NCBI RefSeq assembly: GCF_902859935.1
Contig: NZ_CADIKI010000019.1
Location: forward strand, 62,001 to 126,000
Direction of reading: 5' to 3'
Length of the DNA stretch: 64,000 nucleotides
Origin: Paraburkholderia fynbosensis
GTDB lineage: Bacteria > Pseudomonadota > Gammaproteobacteria > Burkholderiales > Burkholderiaceae
The position numbers and the translations under genes are program-made. The notes under the pieces were generated by a model. That model was not told the origin of the DNA. It was given only the letters and a program-made list of their open reading frames with translations, and made no database searches. Of the stretch, positions 9,144 to 16,862 are shown one piece after another (the first letter of the stretch is position 1; each line of letters opens with the position of its first letter).

Positions 9144-10004
9144 ATGTCGCGCAGGGGCTTCCTCAAGGGCTCCGCGAACGTGGTGCTCGCCTCCGGTCTG
9201 GGCGGCGCGTTGCTGTCGGCGTGCGGCGGTGGCGACCTCGACACCGAACTGCCCGAGACCCCGCGTCTTGCGTCGGCCAGCAACTTTCGCGATCTGGCGG
9301 GCTTGGGCGCCGGCTACACGACCGTCGATGGCAAACGGATGCGCCGTGGCGCGTTCTATCGCGCGAATGTGCTGACGCTGAGCAGCGCCGATGAAACCGC
9401 GATCGACAAACTCGGCATCGCGTCGGTCTACGATCTGCGCACGCCTGGCGAAATCGCGCGGCAAGACGACGTGCTGCCGGGCGGCGCGACGCCGCAAACG
9501 CTCAACGTGCTCGGCAGCAGCGACTTCGTCGTGCCTGTGATGGATACGGCGGCGGCCGCCACCGCGTTCATGGAAGCGCAAGCGCGCGGCTATGTGACCG
9601 GCGCCGCGCAGCGAGCTGCGTACGGCACGCTCCTGACTCGTCTTGCCGACGGCGCCGGCGCGCAACTGTTTCATTCCAATGCGGGTAAGGATCGCGCCGG
9701 CTGGGTCGCGGCGCTGTTGCTCGGCATCGCCAACGTGCCGCTCGACGTCATCATGCAGGACTATCTGCTCAGCAACACCTACCTGGCGGCGTCGCTCGAC
9801 GAGCAGACCGAGACGTTGCGCGCGCAGGACGGCGAGGCCGCCGTCGCGATCCAGATGCCTTTGCTGGAAGTTCAGGAGAGTTATCTGCAAGCCGGTTTCG
9901 ATCAGGTGCAGATGAGCTACGGCACGATGGCGAACTATCTGACGCGCGGCCTCGGCATGTCGCAAACGACGATCGATACGTTGCGCGCCCGGCTCGTGAG
10001 CTAA
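9144..10004 (+). CDS. Tat-exported lipoprotein of tyrosine-phosphatase fold, catalytic Cys replaced by Ser
   Basis: 286-residue member of the bacterial tyrosine/serine phosphatase family (Y_phosphatase3-like). It starts MSRRGFLKGS, a twin-arginine signal, followed by a lipobox LSAC with Cys27, so it should be exported folded and lipid-anchored. Domain marks are NFRDLAGLG at 48-56, YDLRTPGE at 96-103 and the P-loop HSNAGKDRAG at 177-186. The P-loop should read HC-x-x-G-K-D-R; here codon 178 is TCC (Ser) where TGC or TGT (Cys) is expected, so ordinary phosphatase chemistry should be lost. The frame is open 44 codons further upstream, but the start chosen puts the Tat motif at the N-terminus. 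Confidence 0.78.
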   Translation: MSRRGFLKGSANVVLASGLGGALLSACGGGDLDTELPETPRLASASNFRDLAGLGAGYTTVDGKRMRRGAFYRANVLTLSSADETAIDKLGIASVYDLRTPGEIARQDDVLPGGATPQTLNVLGSSDFVVPVMDTAAAATAFMEAQARGYVTGAAQRAAYGTLLTRLADGAGAQLFHSNAGKDRAGWVAALLLGIANVPLDVIMQDYLLSNTYLAASLDEQTETLRAQDGEAAVAIQMPLLEVQESYLQAGFDQVQMSYGTMANYLTRGLGMSQTTIDTLRARLVS

Positions 10005-10038
10005 GGCGCGTCAAAGACTCGCGCAAAAACCGTAGACG

Positions 10039-10070
10039 AAAAAAAGTCCGCCCCGCGCAACCGGGCGGAC
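10039..10070 (-). terminator. Intrinsic terminator for the kinase/regulator operon
   Basis: GTCCGCCC at 10046-10053 pairs with GGGCGGAC at 10063-10070 around a 9-nt loop. On the minus strand the stem is followed by a run of seven T (complement of 10039-10045). It lies between converging genes and is oriented to end the histidine kinase transcript. Confidence 0.75.
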
Positions 10071-10184
10071 AGAGAAGGGCGGCATTGAGGTTGCCGTCGC
10101 CGACTATAAAGCCGCGGTCGTTGCGAGGATCCATCCAGTAAGGACGCGTAAGCGGCCACGTTCGCCGTGCCGCTTCGCCCGGTG

Positions 10185-11468
10185 TCATGCGATCGGCGCG
10201 CCTATCGGCAATTCGATCCGCACTTCCAGTCCGCCTTGCACGTGATTGCGCACATGACAACGCCCGCCGCGATCGTGCGCGAGTCGCGCGACGATCGCGA
10301 GGCCGAGTCCGCAATGGCCTTCGCCGCCACGCGCGGCATCGAGCCGGACGAACGGCTTCATCGCCGCGGCGATGCGCTCGTCGGGAATGCCGGGACCATG
10401 GTCGCGCACGCTGATCGTCCAATGCCGGTCGTCGCGCGTGGTGGTGATCTCCACCGGCGGCGTGCCGTGTTCGAGCGCATTGTCGACGAGGTTCGTCACG
10501 AGCCGGTCGAGCAGCGTGCGCGGCAGCGTGAAGGATGGGCCCGCGCGCAGATCGAGCGCGAAAAGCGGTGCTTCCGTGTTGTCGCCGGAAGTATCGCCGG
10601 ACGAGAACTGCTCCCGTAAGAATTCTTCGACTTCGACCGGCGGCCCCGCGTCGGCGGATTGGCCGGCGAATTCGAGAAACTGCTGGACGATGTTGGTCAG
10701 CGAGTCGACATCGCGAATCAGACCGGCGCGTTCGTTCTCCGCCACCAGCACGCTTGCGCGCAACTTGAGCCGCGTGAGCGGCGCTTTCAGATCGTGTGCG
10801 ACGCCGGCCAGCATCACCGCCTGATCGTCGCCGGCTTCATTCAGGCGCCGCATCATGTCGTTGAACGAACCGATCAGATCGCGCAACTCGCGCGGGCCCT
10901 GCACGGTCACCGGTTCAGGCCGCCCGCCCGAGCCGAACGCGCGCGCGGCGGTGGCGACGCGCGACAGCGGCCGCTGCATCTGCCAGACCGCGAACAGCGA
11001 GAGAATCAGCGCGGCGAGTAGCATCGATGCGCCTTCGACGACAAAACGCGGGCGCGGCGGTACGTCGACCGGCACGACCACCCAGTTCGACTTGCCGGGG
11101 AACAACACCCAGAGTTGCGGCGGATGCAGATCGTCGACGGCGATCTGCGTGCCGGGCGGCAGGTTCTCCCGCAGATGCCGGCTCAGTTCGACCAGCGGAT
11201 GAGCCGTGGGCTTGCGCAGATGCACGCTCGCCGGCATGTTCCAGGTGGGGACCAGATGCACGCGCAAGGCCGGCGCAAGCGCCGTGCCTTTCATCGGCTC
11301 GCCGTTGATGGCTTGCAGCACCAGCAGAATGCCGCGGGCGAAGCCGTCGATTTCGTGGCGCGGCGGCTGCATCACCACCAGCACGAACCAGCCGGCCTGA
11401 ATCGCGAACAACACCGCCGCAGACAGCAACGCCATTCTGCCGAACAGCGTGTTCAGCGGATTTTTCAT
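10185..11468 (-). CDS. Two-component sensor histidine kinase, EnvZ-like
   Basis: Inner-membrane sensor kinase of 427 residues. It has a transmembrane helix near 12-33, a periplasmic loop of about 110 residues, a second helix near 146-163, a HAMP segment, a dimerisation/phosphoacceptor helix with AHDLKAPLTR (His225), an ATPase domain with N-box DRLVTNLVDNALEH (321-334), G1 DHGPGI (356-361) and G2 GHCGLGLAI. The architecture matches EnvZ/RstB-type kinases, and conservation of all boxes implies an active kinase. Its start overlaps the stop of the upstream regulator by ATGA, so the pair is translationally coupled and cognate. The stimulus cannot be read from sequence. Confidence 0.92.
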   Translation of the reverse strand: MKNPLNTLFGRMALLSAAVLFAIQAGWFVLVVMQPPRHEIDGFARGILLVLQAINGEPMKGTALAPALRVHLVPTWNMPASVHLRKPTAHPLVELSRHLRENLPPGTQIAVDDLHPPQLWVLFPGKSNWVVVPVDVPPRPRFVVEGASMLLAALILSLFAVWQMQRPLSRVATAARAFGSGGRPEPVTVQGPRELRDLIGSFNDMMRRLNEAGDDQAVMLAGVAHDLKAPLTRLKLRASVLVAENERAGLIRDVDSLTNIVQQFLEFAGQSADAGPPVEVEEFLREQFSSGDTSGDNTEAPLFALDLRAGPSFTLPRTLLDRLVTNLVDNALEHGTPPVEITTTRDDRHWTISVRDHGPGIPDERIAAAMKPFVRLDAARGGEGHCGLGLAIVARLAHDRGGRCHVRNHVQGGLEVRIELPIGAPIA

Positions 11469-12205
11469 GCGCTTGGAGCGGCCTCGTCGGCGAAGGGGGA
11501 GGCGTTGGCGTCGGGCACGAAGACGTAGCCCTTGCCGCGCACCGTCTGCACGTAGCAGGGGTTGGACGGATCGTCCTCGATCACACGGCGCAGGCGCCAG
11601 ATCGGCACGTCGAGACTACGGTCGCGGAACGCGAGATTGTCGCGATGCACGAGGTCGTGAATCAGCACGCGCGACAACACCTTGTACGGATTGTTGACGA
11701 AGATCTTCAGGAGCGCGAACTCACTGTCGCGCAACGGCAGCTTCGAATCCTCGCGCGACAGCGAACGGGTGGCGAAGTCGAGTTCGAACGGGCCGAAGCG
11801 ATAGCGCTTGCGGGCTTCCGGCGCGCTGGTGGTGCTCGGCCCGCGACGGCGCAGCACGGTCTGGATGCGCGCGAGCAATTCGCGCGGATCGAACGGCTTG
11901 GTCAGGTAGTCGTCCGCGCCGAGCGAGAGCCCGACGATGCGGTCGGCCACCGTGCCGCGCGCGGTCACGAAGATCACCGGGATGTCGTCACCGGCGGCGC
12001 GCAGCGCGGTGAGCGCGCGCAGGCCGTCGGTGTTCGGCATCATGATGTCGAGCACGACGACCGATGGCCGTTCACGTTCGAGCCGGCGCTGGAGATGGGT
12101 GCCGTCGTGCAGCACGGACGCGTCGAAGCCGTTCGATTGCAGAAACTTGCATAGCAGATCGCGTACGACCGGATCGTCGTCGACGATAAGGACCTGTGGA
12201 TTCAT
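11465..12205 (-). CDS. OmpR-family response regulator
   Basis: DNA-binding response regulator of 246 residues, partner of the kinase that overlaps its stop. The receiver domain has the acidic pocket VDDDP (9-12), phospho-acceptor Asp53 (VLDIMMP) and Lys103 (LTKPFDP). The C-terminal winged helix ends with the OmpR/PhoB signature SLDVPIWRLRR then VQTVRGKGYVF. It is clearly paralogous to the regulator at 14602-15339: the same signature residues occur at the same positions in both. It is transcribed away from the small exported-protein genes at 12.6-14.5 kb, which makes those genes candidate targets. Confidence 0.93.
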   Translation of the reverse strand: MNPQVLIVDDDPVVRDLLCKFLQSNGFDASVLHDGTHLQRRLERERPSVVVLDIMMPNTDGLRALTALRAAGDDIPVIFVTARGTVADRIVGLSLGADDYLTKPFDPRELLARIQTVLRRRGPSTTSAPEARKRYRFGPFELDFATRSLSREDSKLPLRDSEFALLKIFVNNPYKVLSRVLIHDLVHRDNLAFRDRSLDVPIWRLRRVIEDDPSNPCYVQTVRGKGYVFVPDANASPFADEAAPSA

Positions 12206-12635
12206 GGCGAAATTCTAGACTGGCCGCGCGCAACGCGCGATCGACTGTTTTCTTACCAATGCTTACGATGCGCCGCGCGGTCCGGGACGACTCGCGTGTC
12301 ACGCCCGCCGCTCAAGGCTCACAGCATATTTCAGCGCGGCTGGAGCGGGGCACTCGCGCGCGCACGCCGTGCCACATCGGCGCGTCCCGCCGATCAAAAA
12401 TGGCCGCGCGATCGTAACCGCTGCAAGCATTGGAACCGATGGCAACGGCTCGCAACGGCTCGGAACGGCTCGTAAGAACCGCCGGAAAGCGCGCTTTGCT
12501 TCGTGCATCGCCGATGCGGGTGCGGCGCGATGATTCGCCGTGCAGTACGTTGCGCCGCATGCCGCAGACAGCCTTGATGGGTTGGACCACGGCCGGTGGC
12601 GTGAAATCGAAACCCGGTGCCACGCGAGGCTCATC
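12206..12635. other. Intergenic region between divergent regulator and exported-protein genes
   Basis: About 430 bp without a credible gene. It separates the minus-strand regulator from a plus-strand set of small exported-protein genes. The only structure I see is a 10-bp-phased direct-repeat array at 12434-12473. Frames crossing the region are Arg-rich shadows with no recognisable domain. Confidence 0.5.
12434..12473. repeat. 10-bp-phased AACGGCTCG direct repeats, candidate regulator sites
   Basis: Decamers AACGGCTCGC, AACGGCTCGG and AACGGCTCGT begin at 12444, 12454 and 12464, preceded in the same phase by the related AACCGATGGC at 12434. Exactly one helical turn separates the copies. The array is about 230-270 bp upstream of the OmpR-type regulator and 160-200 bp upstream of the first exported-protein gene. 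OmpR-family proteins often bind 10-bp-spaced direct repeats, so autoregulation is a reasonable guess. Confidence 0.4.
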
Positions 12636-12818
12636 ATGACCATTCACAGCAACCTTAGTTCGACTCAACTTCCTTCGCTCACGTCCACGACCGCGAGGGA
12701 CAAACCCGCGAGCGCCAGCCAACCGGCCGCGAGTGCGCAGCCGCAGGAGAGCGCCACCCGCGCGCAGCCGTCGCCGCCGACCGGGCTCGTCGGACACAAC
12801 GTCAATACGACTGCCTGA
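12636..12818 (+). CDS. Small Ser/Thr/Ala/Pro-rich protein, hypothetical
   Basis: A 60-residue frame starting MTIHSNLSSTQL and rich in Ser, Thr, Ala, Pro and Gln, with no signal peptide, membrane helix or known motif. It is preceded by a modest GCGAGG ribosome site. Its stop lies 15 bp before the next small gene, which supports a real first gene of a tight operon (12636-14548). Low complexity makes a chance open frame possible in this GC-rich DNA. No function can be suggested. Confidence 0.42.
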   Translation: MTIHSNLSSTQLPSLTSTTARDKPASASQPAASAQPQESATRAQPSPPTGLVGHNVNTTA

Positions 12819-12833
12819 TCTCCAGAGGCCTGT

Positions 12834-13031
12834 GTGTCGACTCCGAGAATTTTTGACCGCCTCGTCCGTGCCGCCGCATGGTTGACACTCGGCGCGGCGC
12901 TGCTGCCGCTTGGCGGCTGTGCCGTCGCCGCGCTGCCGTGCCGGCTGACTTCGGCCACGCTGAAGATCATCCCGGTCGTCGGCCATGCCGCCGCCACGCC
13001 GTTCGATATGTGCTCCTCCGCAATCGACTGA
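12834..13031 (+). CDS. Small lipoprotein (DUF6726-like)
   Basis: 65-residue predicted lipoprotein with a GTG start after an AGAGG ribosome site. It has a basic N-terminus, a hydrophobic stretch at about 11-27 and the lipobox LGGC with Cys29. The mature part is only 37 residues (CAVAALPCRLTS, then IIPVVGHAAATPFD). It resembles small Burkholderiaceae lipoproteins grouped, from memory, as DUF6726; the function is unknown. The next gene begins 3 bp after its stop, so they are surely co-transcribed. Confidence 0.7.
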   Translation: MSTPRIFDRLVRAAAWLTLGAALLPLGGCAVAALPCRLTSATLKIIPVVGHAAATPFDMCSSAID

Positions 13032-13034
13032 ACC

Positions 13035-13772
13035 ATGACACTCACACGGATTGTTTGCGCGCTGGCGCTATTGGGCGGCATCGTTTCGTCGGCCGTTGGT
13101 GCACAGCCCGCCGCGCGTGAAGCGAAGGCGGTGGGCGCCGCGTCGAACAACGGGTCCGCCGACGCGTCCGTCAACACCCCGTTCAACGCGCGCCGGCGCT
13201 CGCAGGACGCGCCGTTCGCTTTTCGCGGCGTGGCGCTCGGCATCACGCTCGACGAATTCCGCGCGGGTTCGACCGTGCGGGCGACGCCAATCGGCAGCGT
13301 GCCCGTCTGCGAGACCGACGTGCAGGCGGGCACGCTCGGCATGCGGCTGAAATCGCGCGAAAGCCTGATGGTCGCGTGCCGTTGGGCGCATCGCGTGGAT
13401 GATCGCTGGGCGATGTCGCAAGCGGTGGTTGACGGCGCGCCGGCGCTCGAGCACGTGCTGCGCTTCGCGCGGACCGACGCGCAGAGCCCGCTGCGTTTGT
13501 ACGAGATTTCGTTCGTGATCGACGAGTTGACCGCCGAGGACTTGCGCGACGCGCTCGAGGATCGCTACGGCCCGCCGCGTCTCGCGACGCAGAACGTGGC
13601 GGCGTCGGGTGCGATGCCGACGTACGTGTGGGAAAACGCGGCGAGTTCGATCACGTTGTGCTTTTTGCCGGGCAGCCGCAACGGCACGCTCACTTATCTG
13701 CTGAAGGGTTCGGATGCGTGGGTGAAGTCGGTCGTGCGGCAGTGGCAGGCGAGCGGCGCGGAGGCGGGTTGA
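13035..13772 (+). CDS. Secreted protein of unknown function
   Basis: 245-residue protein with a clear signal peptide (hydrophobic core at 5-20, likely cleavage after AVGA at 23). After a disordered Ala/Asn/Ser-rich linker, a globular region begins near residue 60 (FAFRGVALGITLDEF). A start of this kind is common in periplasmic proteins that measure a G-x-x-L-G-x-x-x-x-E/D-F repeat. Two Cys pairs could form disulphides in the periplasm. I do not recognise a named family. It follows the small lipoprotein after 3 bp, and its TGA overlaps an ATG at 13772, an alternative, less likely start for the FlgH-like gene. Confidence 0.72.
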   Translation: MTLTRIVCALALLGGIVSSAVGAQPAAREAKAVGAASNNGSADASVNTPFNARRRSQDAPFAFRGVALGITLDEFRAGSTVRATPIGSVPVCETDVQAGTLGMRLKSRESLMVACRWAHRVDDRWAMSQAVVDGAPALEHVLRFARTDAQSPLRLYEISFVIDELTAEDLRDALEDRYGPPRLATQNVAASGAMPTYVWENAASSITLCFLPGSRNGTLTYLLKGSDAWVKSVVRQWQASGAEAG

Positions 13773-13876
13773 TGAAACGCTCTGATCGTCGATGCGAGGG
13801 CGGCGGCGGTGCGGTGACGTCGGTCGAACCCGTTGCGAACCCGCCCCATCCGGCCGATCCCCTTCAGGGAGCATGC

Positions 13877-14548
13877 ATGATCGCGCTACGTCTCACGCTC
13901 ACGCTAGGCACGGCGGTTTGTCTCGCCGCTTGCGCGGGCCATCAGCAGAACTCGATCGTCGAGACGCCGATGGCGCCGCCGCTCGCTTCGGCGCCGCTGA
14001 ACGTCAACACGCAAGGCGCGATCTATCAGGCGGGCACACCACTGCTGCTTTACGAAACGCCGCGCGCCCAACATATCGGCGATGTGCTGACGATCCGTCT
14101 CGCGGAATCGTATAGCGGCAACAACAGTTCGACCGCGGCGGCGAGCCGCGCGAGCAGCATCACCGCCGACGCCGCCGATCACTCGAGCAACGCCGCGGCG
14201 CGCCTCGCGAGGCTGTTCAACATCGGCTCGGCGAGCACCGACTACAAAGGGCAGGGCAGCCTCACCGACGTCAGCGGCATGACCGGCACCCTTGCCGTCA
14301 CCGTGATCGGCACGATGTCGACCGGCAACCTCGTGGTGTCGGGCGAGAAGGTGATCGCGATGAGCGGCAACCGCGACCGGTTGCGGCTGTCGGGCATCGT
14401 CAATCCGAAGGATATCGAAGCGGGCAATTACGTCGCATCGAGCAAGGTCGCCAATGCGCGCATCGAGCAGGCGGGCGTGGGCATGGTGTCCGACGCCACC
14501 ACGCTGGGCTGGCTGCAGAGAATGTTCCTGAGCGTGCTGACTTTCTGA
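13877..14548 (+). CDS. Orphan FlgH-like L-ring lipoprotein
   Basis: 223-residue homologue of FlgH, the outer-membrane L-ring protein of the flagellar basal body. It begins with a lipoprotein signal (LAAC, Cys19). Family marks are AIYQAGTPLLLYETPRAQHIGD then VLTIRLAES near the N-terminus, GTLAVTVIGTMSTGNLVVSGEK in the middle, and RLSGIVNPKDIEAGNYV and LGWLQRMFLS at the end. A FlgH normally sits in an flg operon with flgG and flgI; no flagellar gene is near. The ATG has an AGGGAG ribosome site. An in-frame ATG at 13772 would remove the N-terminal lipoprotein signal, so 13877 is preferred. Confidence 0.8.
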   Translation: MIALRLTLTLGTAVCLAACAGHQQNSIVETPMAPPLASAPLNVNTQGAIYQAGTPLLLYETPRAQHIGDVLTIRLAESYSGNNSSTAAASRASSITADAADHSSNAAARLARLFNIGSASTDYKGQGSLTDVSGMTGTLAVTVIGTMSTGNLVVSGEKVIAMSGNRDRLRLSGIVNPKDIEAGNYVASSKVANARIEQAGVGMVSDATTLGWLQRMFLSVLTF

Positions 14549-14582
14549 CGCCTGGACACGTGGCGTTGCTGCGCGCAGTGCG

Positions 14583-14611
14583 GCTCGCCTGCCGGGCCGC
14601 GTCAGGCGAGC
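14583..14611. terminator. Hairpin between converging flgH-like and regulator genes
   Basis: GCTCGCCTG at 14583-14591 is the exact complement of CAGGCGAGC at 14603-14611, which includes the last codons of the minus-strand regulator. It has no T-tract on either side, so it is at best a weak bidirectional terminator between converging genes. Confidence 0.35.
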
Positions 14612-15339
14612 GCAGCGCTTCGTTCCGCCGCGCCGATCTCACCGTCCGGCACGAACACATAGCCGCGTCCCCACACGGTTTGCACATAGCGCGGCTCGGA
14701 CGGGTCCACCTCGATCAGCCGGCGCAAACGCCAGATCGACACGTCCAGACTGCGGTTGCGATGCGCCTCGCTATTGCCGTGCAACTTCTCCAGCAATTGC
14801 GAGCGTGTGAGCACGGTCATCGCGTGGGTGACGAACACCTTGAGCATCGCGAATTCGCTCGAACGCAGCGTGATGCGCTCGCCGTCGCGGCGTAGTTCGC
14901 GCGCCGGGAAATTCACTTCGAAACGCCCGAAATGATAGGGCGCGCGCTGCTCCGGCGCACTCGGCGCAATCGAGCCGCGCCGGCGCAGCACCGTGCGAAT
15001 GCGCGCGACGAGTTCGCTCGGCTCGAACGGCTTGCCGAGATAGTCGTCGGCGCCGAGTTCGAGGCCGATCACACGGTCGATCGTATCGGCGCGCGCGGTC
15101 AGCAGGATCACGGGGATATCGTCACCGGCGACGCGCAACGCGCGCAGCGCGCTGATGCCGTCGAGCTCCGGCATCATGATGTCGAGCACGATCAGCGCGG
15201 GACGCTCGTCCTGCAATTTGCGCTGCAGCGCCATGCCGTGTTCGAGCGTGGCGACCTTGAAGCCGCGCCCCTGCAAATATTCGCTGACGAGCTCACGTAC
15301 GACGGGGTCGTCGTCGACGACAAGAATGGTTTGGTTCAT
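14602..15339 (-). CDS. Orphan OmpR-family response regulator
   Basis: 245-residue response regulator, paralogue of the one at 11465-12205. The receiver has VDDDP at 8-12, Asp53 (VLDIMMP) and Lys103 (LGKPFEP); the winged helix has RSLDVSIWRLRRLIE and VQTVWGRGYVFVP. All phosphorylation residues are intact, yet no kinase gene adjoins it: the neighbours are the orphan FlgH-like gene (convergent) and an exported lipoprotein downstream of its promoter region. It may be phosphorylated by the kinase at 10185-11468 or by one elsewhere. Confidence 0.92.
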   Translation of the reverse strand: MNQTILVVDDDPVVRELVSEYLQGRGFKVATLEHGMALQRKLQDERPALIVLDIMMPELDGISALRALRVAGDDIPVILLTARADTIDRVIGLELGADDYLGKPFEPSELVARIRTVLRRRGSIAPSAPEQRAPYHFGRFEVNFPARELRRDGERITLRSSEFAMLKVFVTHAMTVLTRSQLLEKLHGNSEAHRNRSLDVSIWRLRRLIEVDPSEPRYVQTVWGRGYVFVPDGEIGAAERSAALA

Positions 15340-15429
15340 TCAGGGCATCTTAGTGATGCGCGCGCGCGGAGCAAAGCGCGCGATGCTTTCGAATCCTTTC
15401 TCGCGTAAGACAAAGCAAGCAGCCGGCGC

Positions 15430-16074
15430 TCAGTTCGCCTGCGACGTTTGAATGGTCTGCGGCGGCGAGTGCGAGAAGTCGGTCTGATCGACCACCATCC
15501 GGTCGATCAGGCCGCTGAGCTTGGTCGATGCGGAGGAGAAGCGGTCGGTGTTGAGGCCGCCGGTTTGATAACGCGCCGTGACGAGGATGCGGCCGTTCTG
15601 GATCAGCGTCAGATCGATGATCGACAGATACTGGATCGATTCGTCGCTGAACGAGCGGCGGCCATAGTCGATCGCGGCGTTGTAGACGAGCCGCGCCTCA
15701 CAGCCCGCGGGCGAGGTGCCCGGATTGTAGACGTCCGAACGAATGCCGCGCCGGTCGAGCGCGAGTTGCAGCGCCGGCACGAAATCGCCGACCGACACCG
15801 TCTGGTTCACTTCGATGCAGACGTGATGCAGGTCGGCCGGCCTGCCGTTGACGAAGGTCGGCGACGAGTAGTTCGCCGCGATCGCGTAGCCCGCCTGAAT
15901 CACCGAGCCGGTGGCGTCGGCCGCCTGGATCAGCGTCCATGCGCAGCCGTTCAGCCCGAACGCGAGCGCAGCGGCGACGGCCAGCCACGTGCACGGCCGC
16001 CGCAGCCGGACCCACGCGGCCCGTGAGGGTCGCGTGAAGCGGGTGTCGACGCGCATGCTCGGCGTGAGGGTCAT
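15430..16074 (-). CDS. Predicted lipoprotein of unknown function
   Basis: About 214 residues. An Arg-rich N-terminus precedes a hydrophobic stretch and a lipobox LNGC (Cys44 from this start). The mature part begins CAWTLIQAADATGSVIQAGY and contains CIEVNQTVSVGDFVPAL then AIDYGRRSF. The look is that of the Sbal_3080-type lipoproteins, a name I give from memory only. ATG codons at 16128, 16074 and 16056 are all in frame; the long basic leader makes the start uncertain. It is the lower member of a pair with the exported protein at 16154, 80 bp upstream, and is probably co-transcribed. Confidence 0.65.
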   Translation of the reverse strand: MTLTPSMRVDTRFTRPSRAAWVRLRRPCTWLAVAAALAFGLNGCAWTLIQAADATGSVIQAGYAIAANYSSPTFVNGRPADLHHVCIEVNQTVSVGDFVPALQLALDRRGIRSDVYNPGTSPAGCEARLVYNAAIDYGRRSFSDESIQYLSIIDLTLIQNGRILVTARYQTGGLNTDRFSSASTKLSGLIDRMVVDQTDFSHSPPQTIQTSQAN

Positions 16075-16153
16075 GAGAGCGGGTGCGAGGTGGCGATGAG
16101 GAACGCGGCTGATCGCGGCGGTTCGCAACGGAGAACGGCGCGTGCGCGCACGC

Positions 16154-16615
16154 TCAGCGCGTGACGCGCAGGCGCAATTCGTTTTGCCCTTGCACGCTTG
16201 CCGTGACGCTGACGCGCCGCTCGGCCGTGGTGACGATGAAATGCTGGCGCGTCGGCGTGTTGACGTCGTGCACGACGTTCGAGAAGCAAGCCGCGATGTC
16301 GGCGCCCAATTCTTCGAGCGGATCGTTGATCACGCCGTCGGCTTCCCAGTGCGCGCGCCAATGGCAGTCGTATGTGTGCGCGTTGGCGCGGCAGTCGTCG
16401 GCGGTCGATACGCCCGGCAGTTGCGCGGCGGGCTGGCTGCGCAGTTGCTTGAAATCGTCGGCGTCGACGATGTGTTTGAGCACGGGGCAAACGTCCGCGG
16501 GCTCGTTCGGTTGAGTGGCTTGCGCTGCGTGCGCGGTGCTCGCGACCAGCAACGCTGCGCCGAGAGCGAGCGCGAGGCGCTGGGTCAAAGGATGGGAGCG
16601 GCGATCGAATGACAT
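16154..16615 (-). CDS. Secreted protein of unknown function
   Basis: About 153 residues with a signal peptide (RRSHPLTQRL, then a hydrophobic core, cleavage likely after AHA at 30). The mature protein has four Cys (VCPVL, DDCRA, YDCHW, AACFS) that could form two periplasmic disulphides, and ends in a charged QGQNELRLRVTR. I recognise no family. It precedes the lipoprotein gene on the same strand. Together with the kinase, regulators and FlgH-like protein it belongs to a cluster dominated by envelope proteins. Confidence 0.65.
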   Translation of the reverse strand: MSFDRRSHPLTQRLALALGAALLVASTAHAAQATQPNEPADVCPVLKHIVDADDFKQLRSQPAAQLPGVSTADDCRANAHTYDCHWRAHWEADGVINDPLEELGADIAACFSNVVHDVNTPTRQHFIVTTAERRVSVTASVQGQNELRLRVTR

Positions 16616-16862
16616 GGGCAAAGAGTCCGGTAACAGTGAATGACGTTGGGGCGAGGACGGGATCGGCCCGCATCACTATCGTCGCTGCCGGGAGGCATTT
16701 TCAAAGCGCGGAACAGCTTGCCCGCTTCGCAAATGCTTTCGATCTCTTCTCGCGTGTTTCCGGATGTTGCCAGGTGTTGCGTTGCGGCGAAGGGAAGGTG
16801 TGACGTGCTGGCGCGTGTGGCGGGGTTGTTCCCGTTGCGCAGTGCGTTGCTGCGATTGCCGC

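Noticed and set aside
12312..12986. 224-codon minus-strand frame across the gap and the small exported-protein genes.
   Set aside because: Arg-rich, no domain, and conflicts with the plus-strand lipoprotein genes that have signal peptides.
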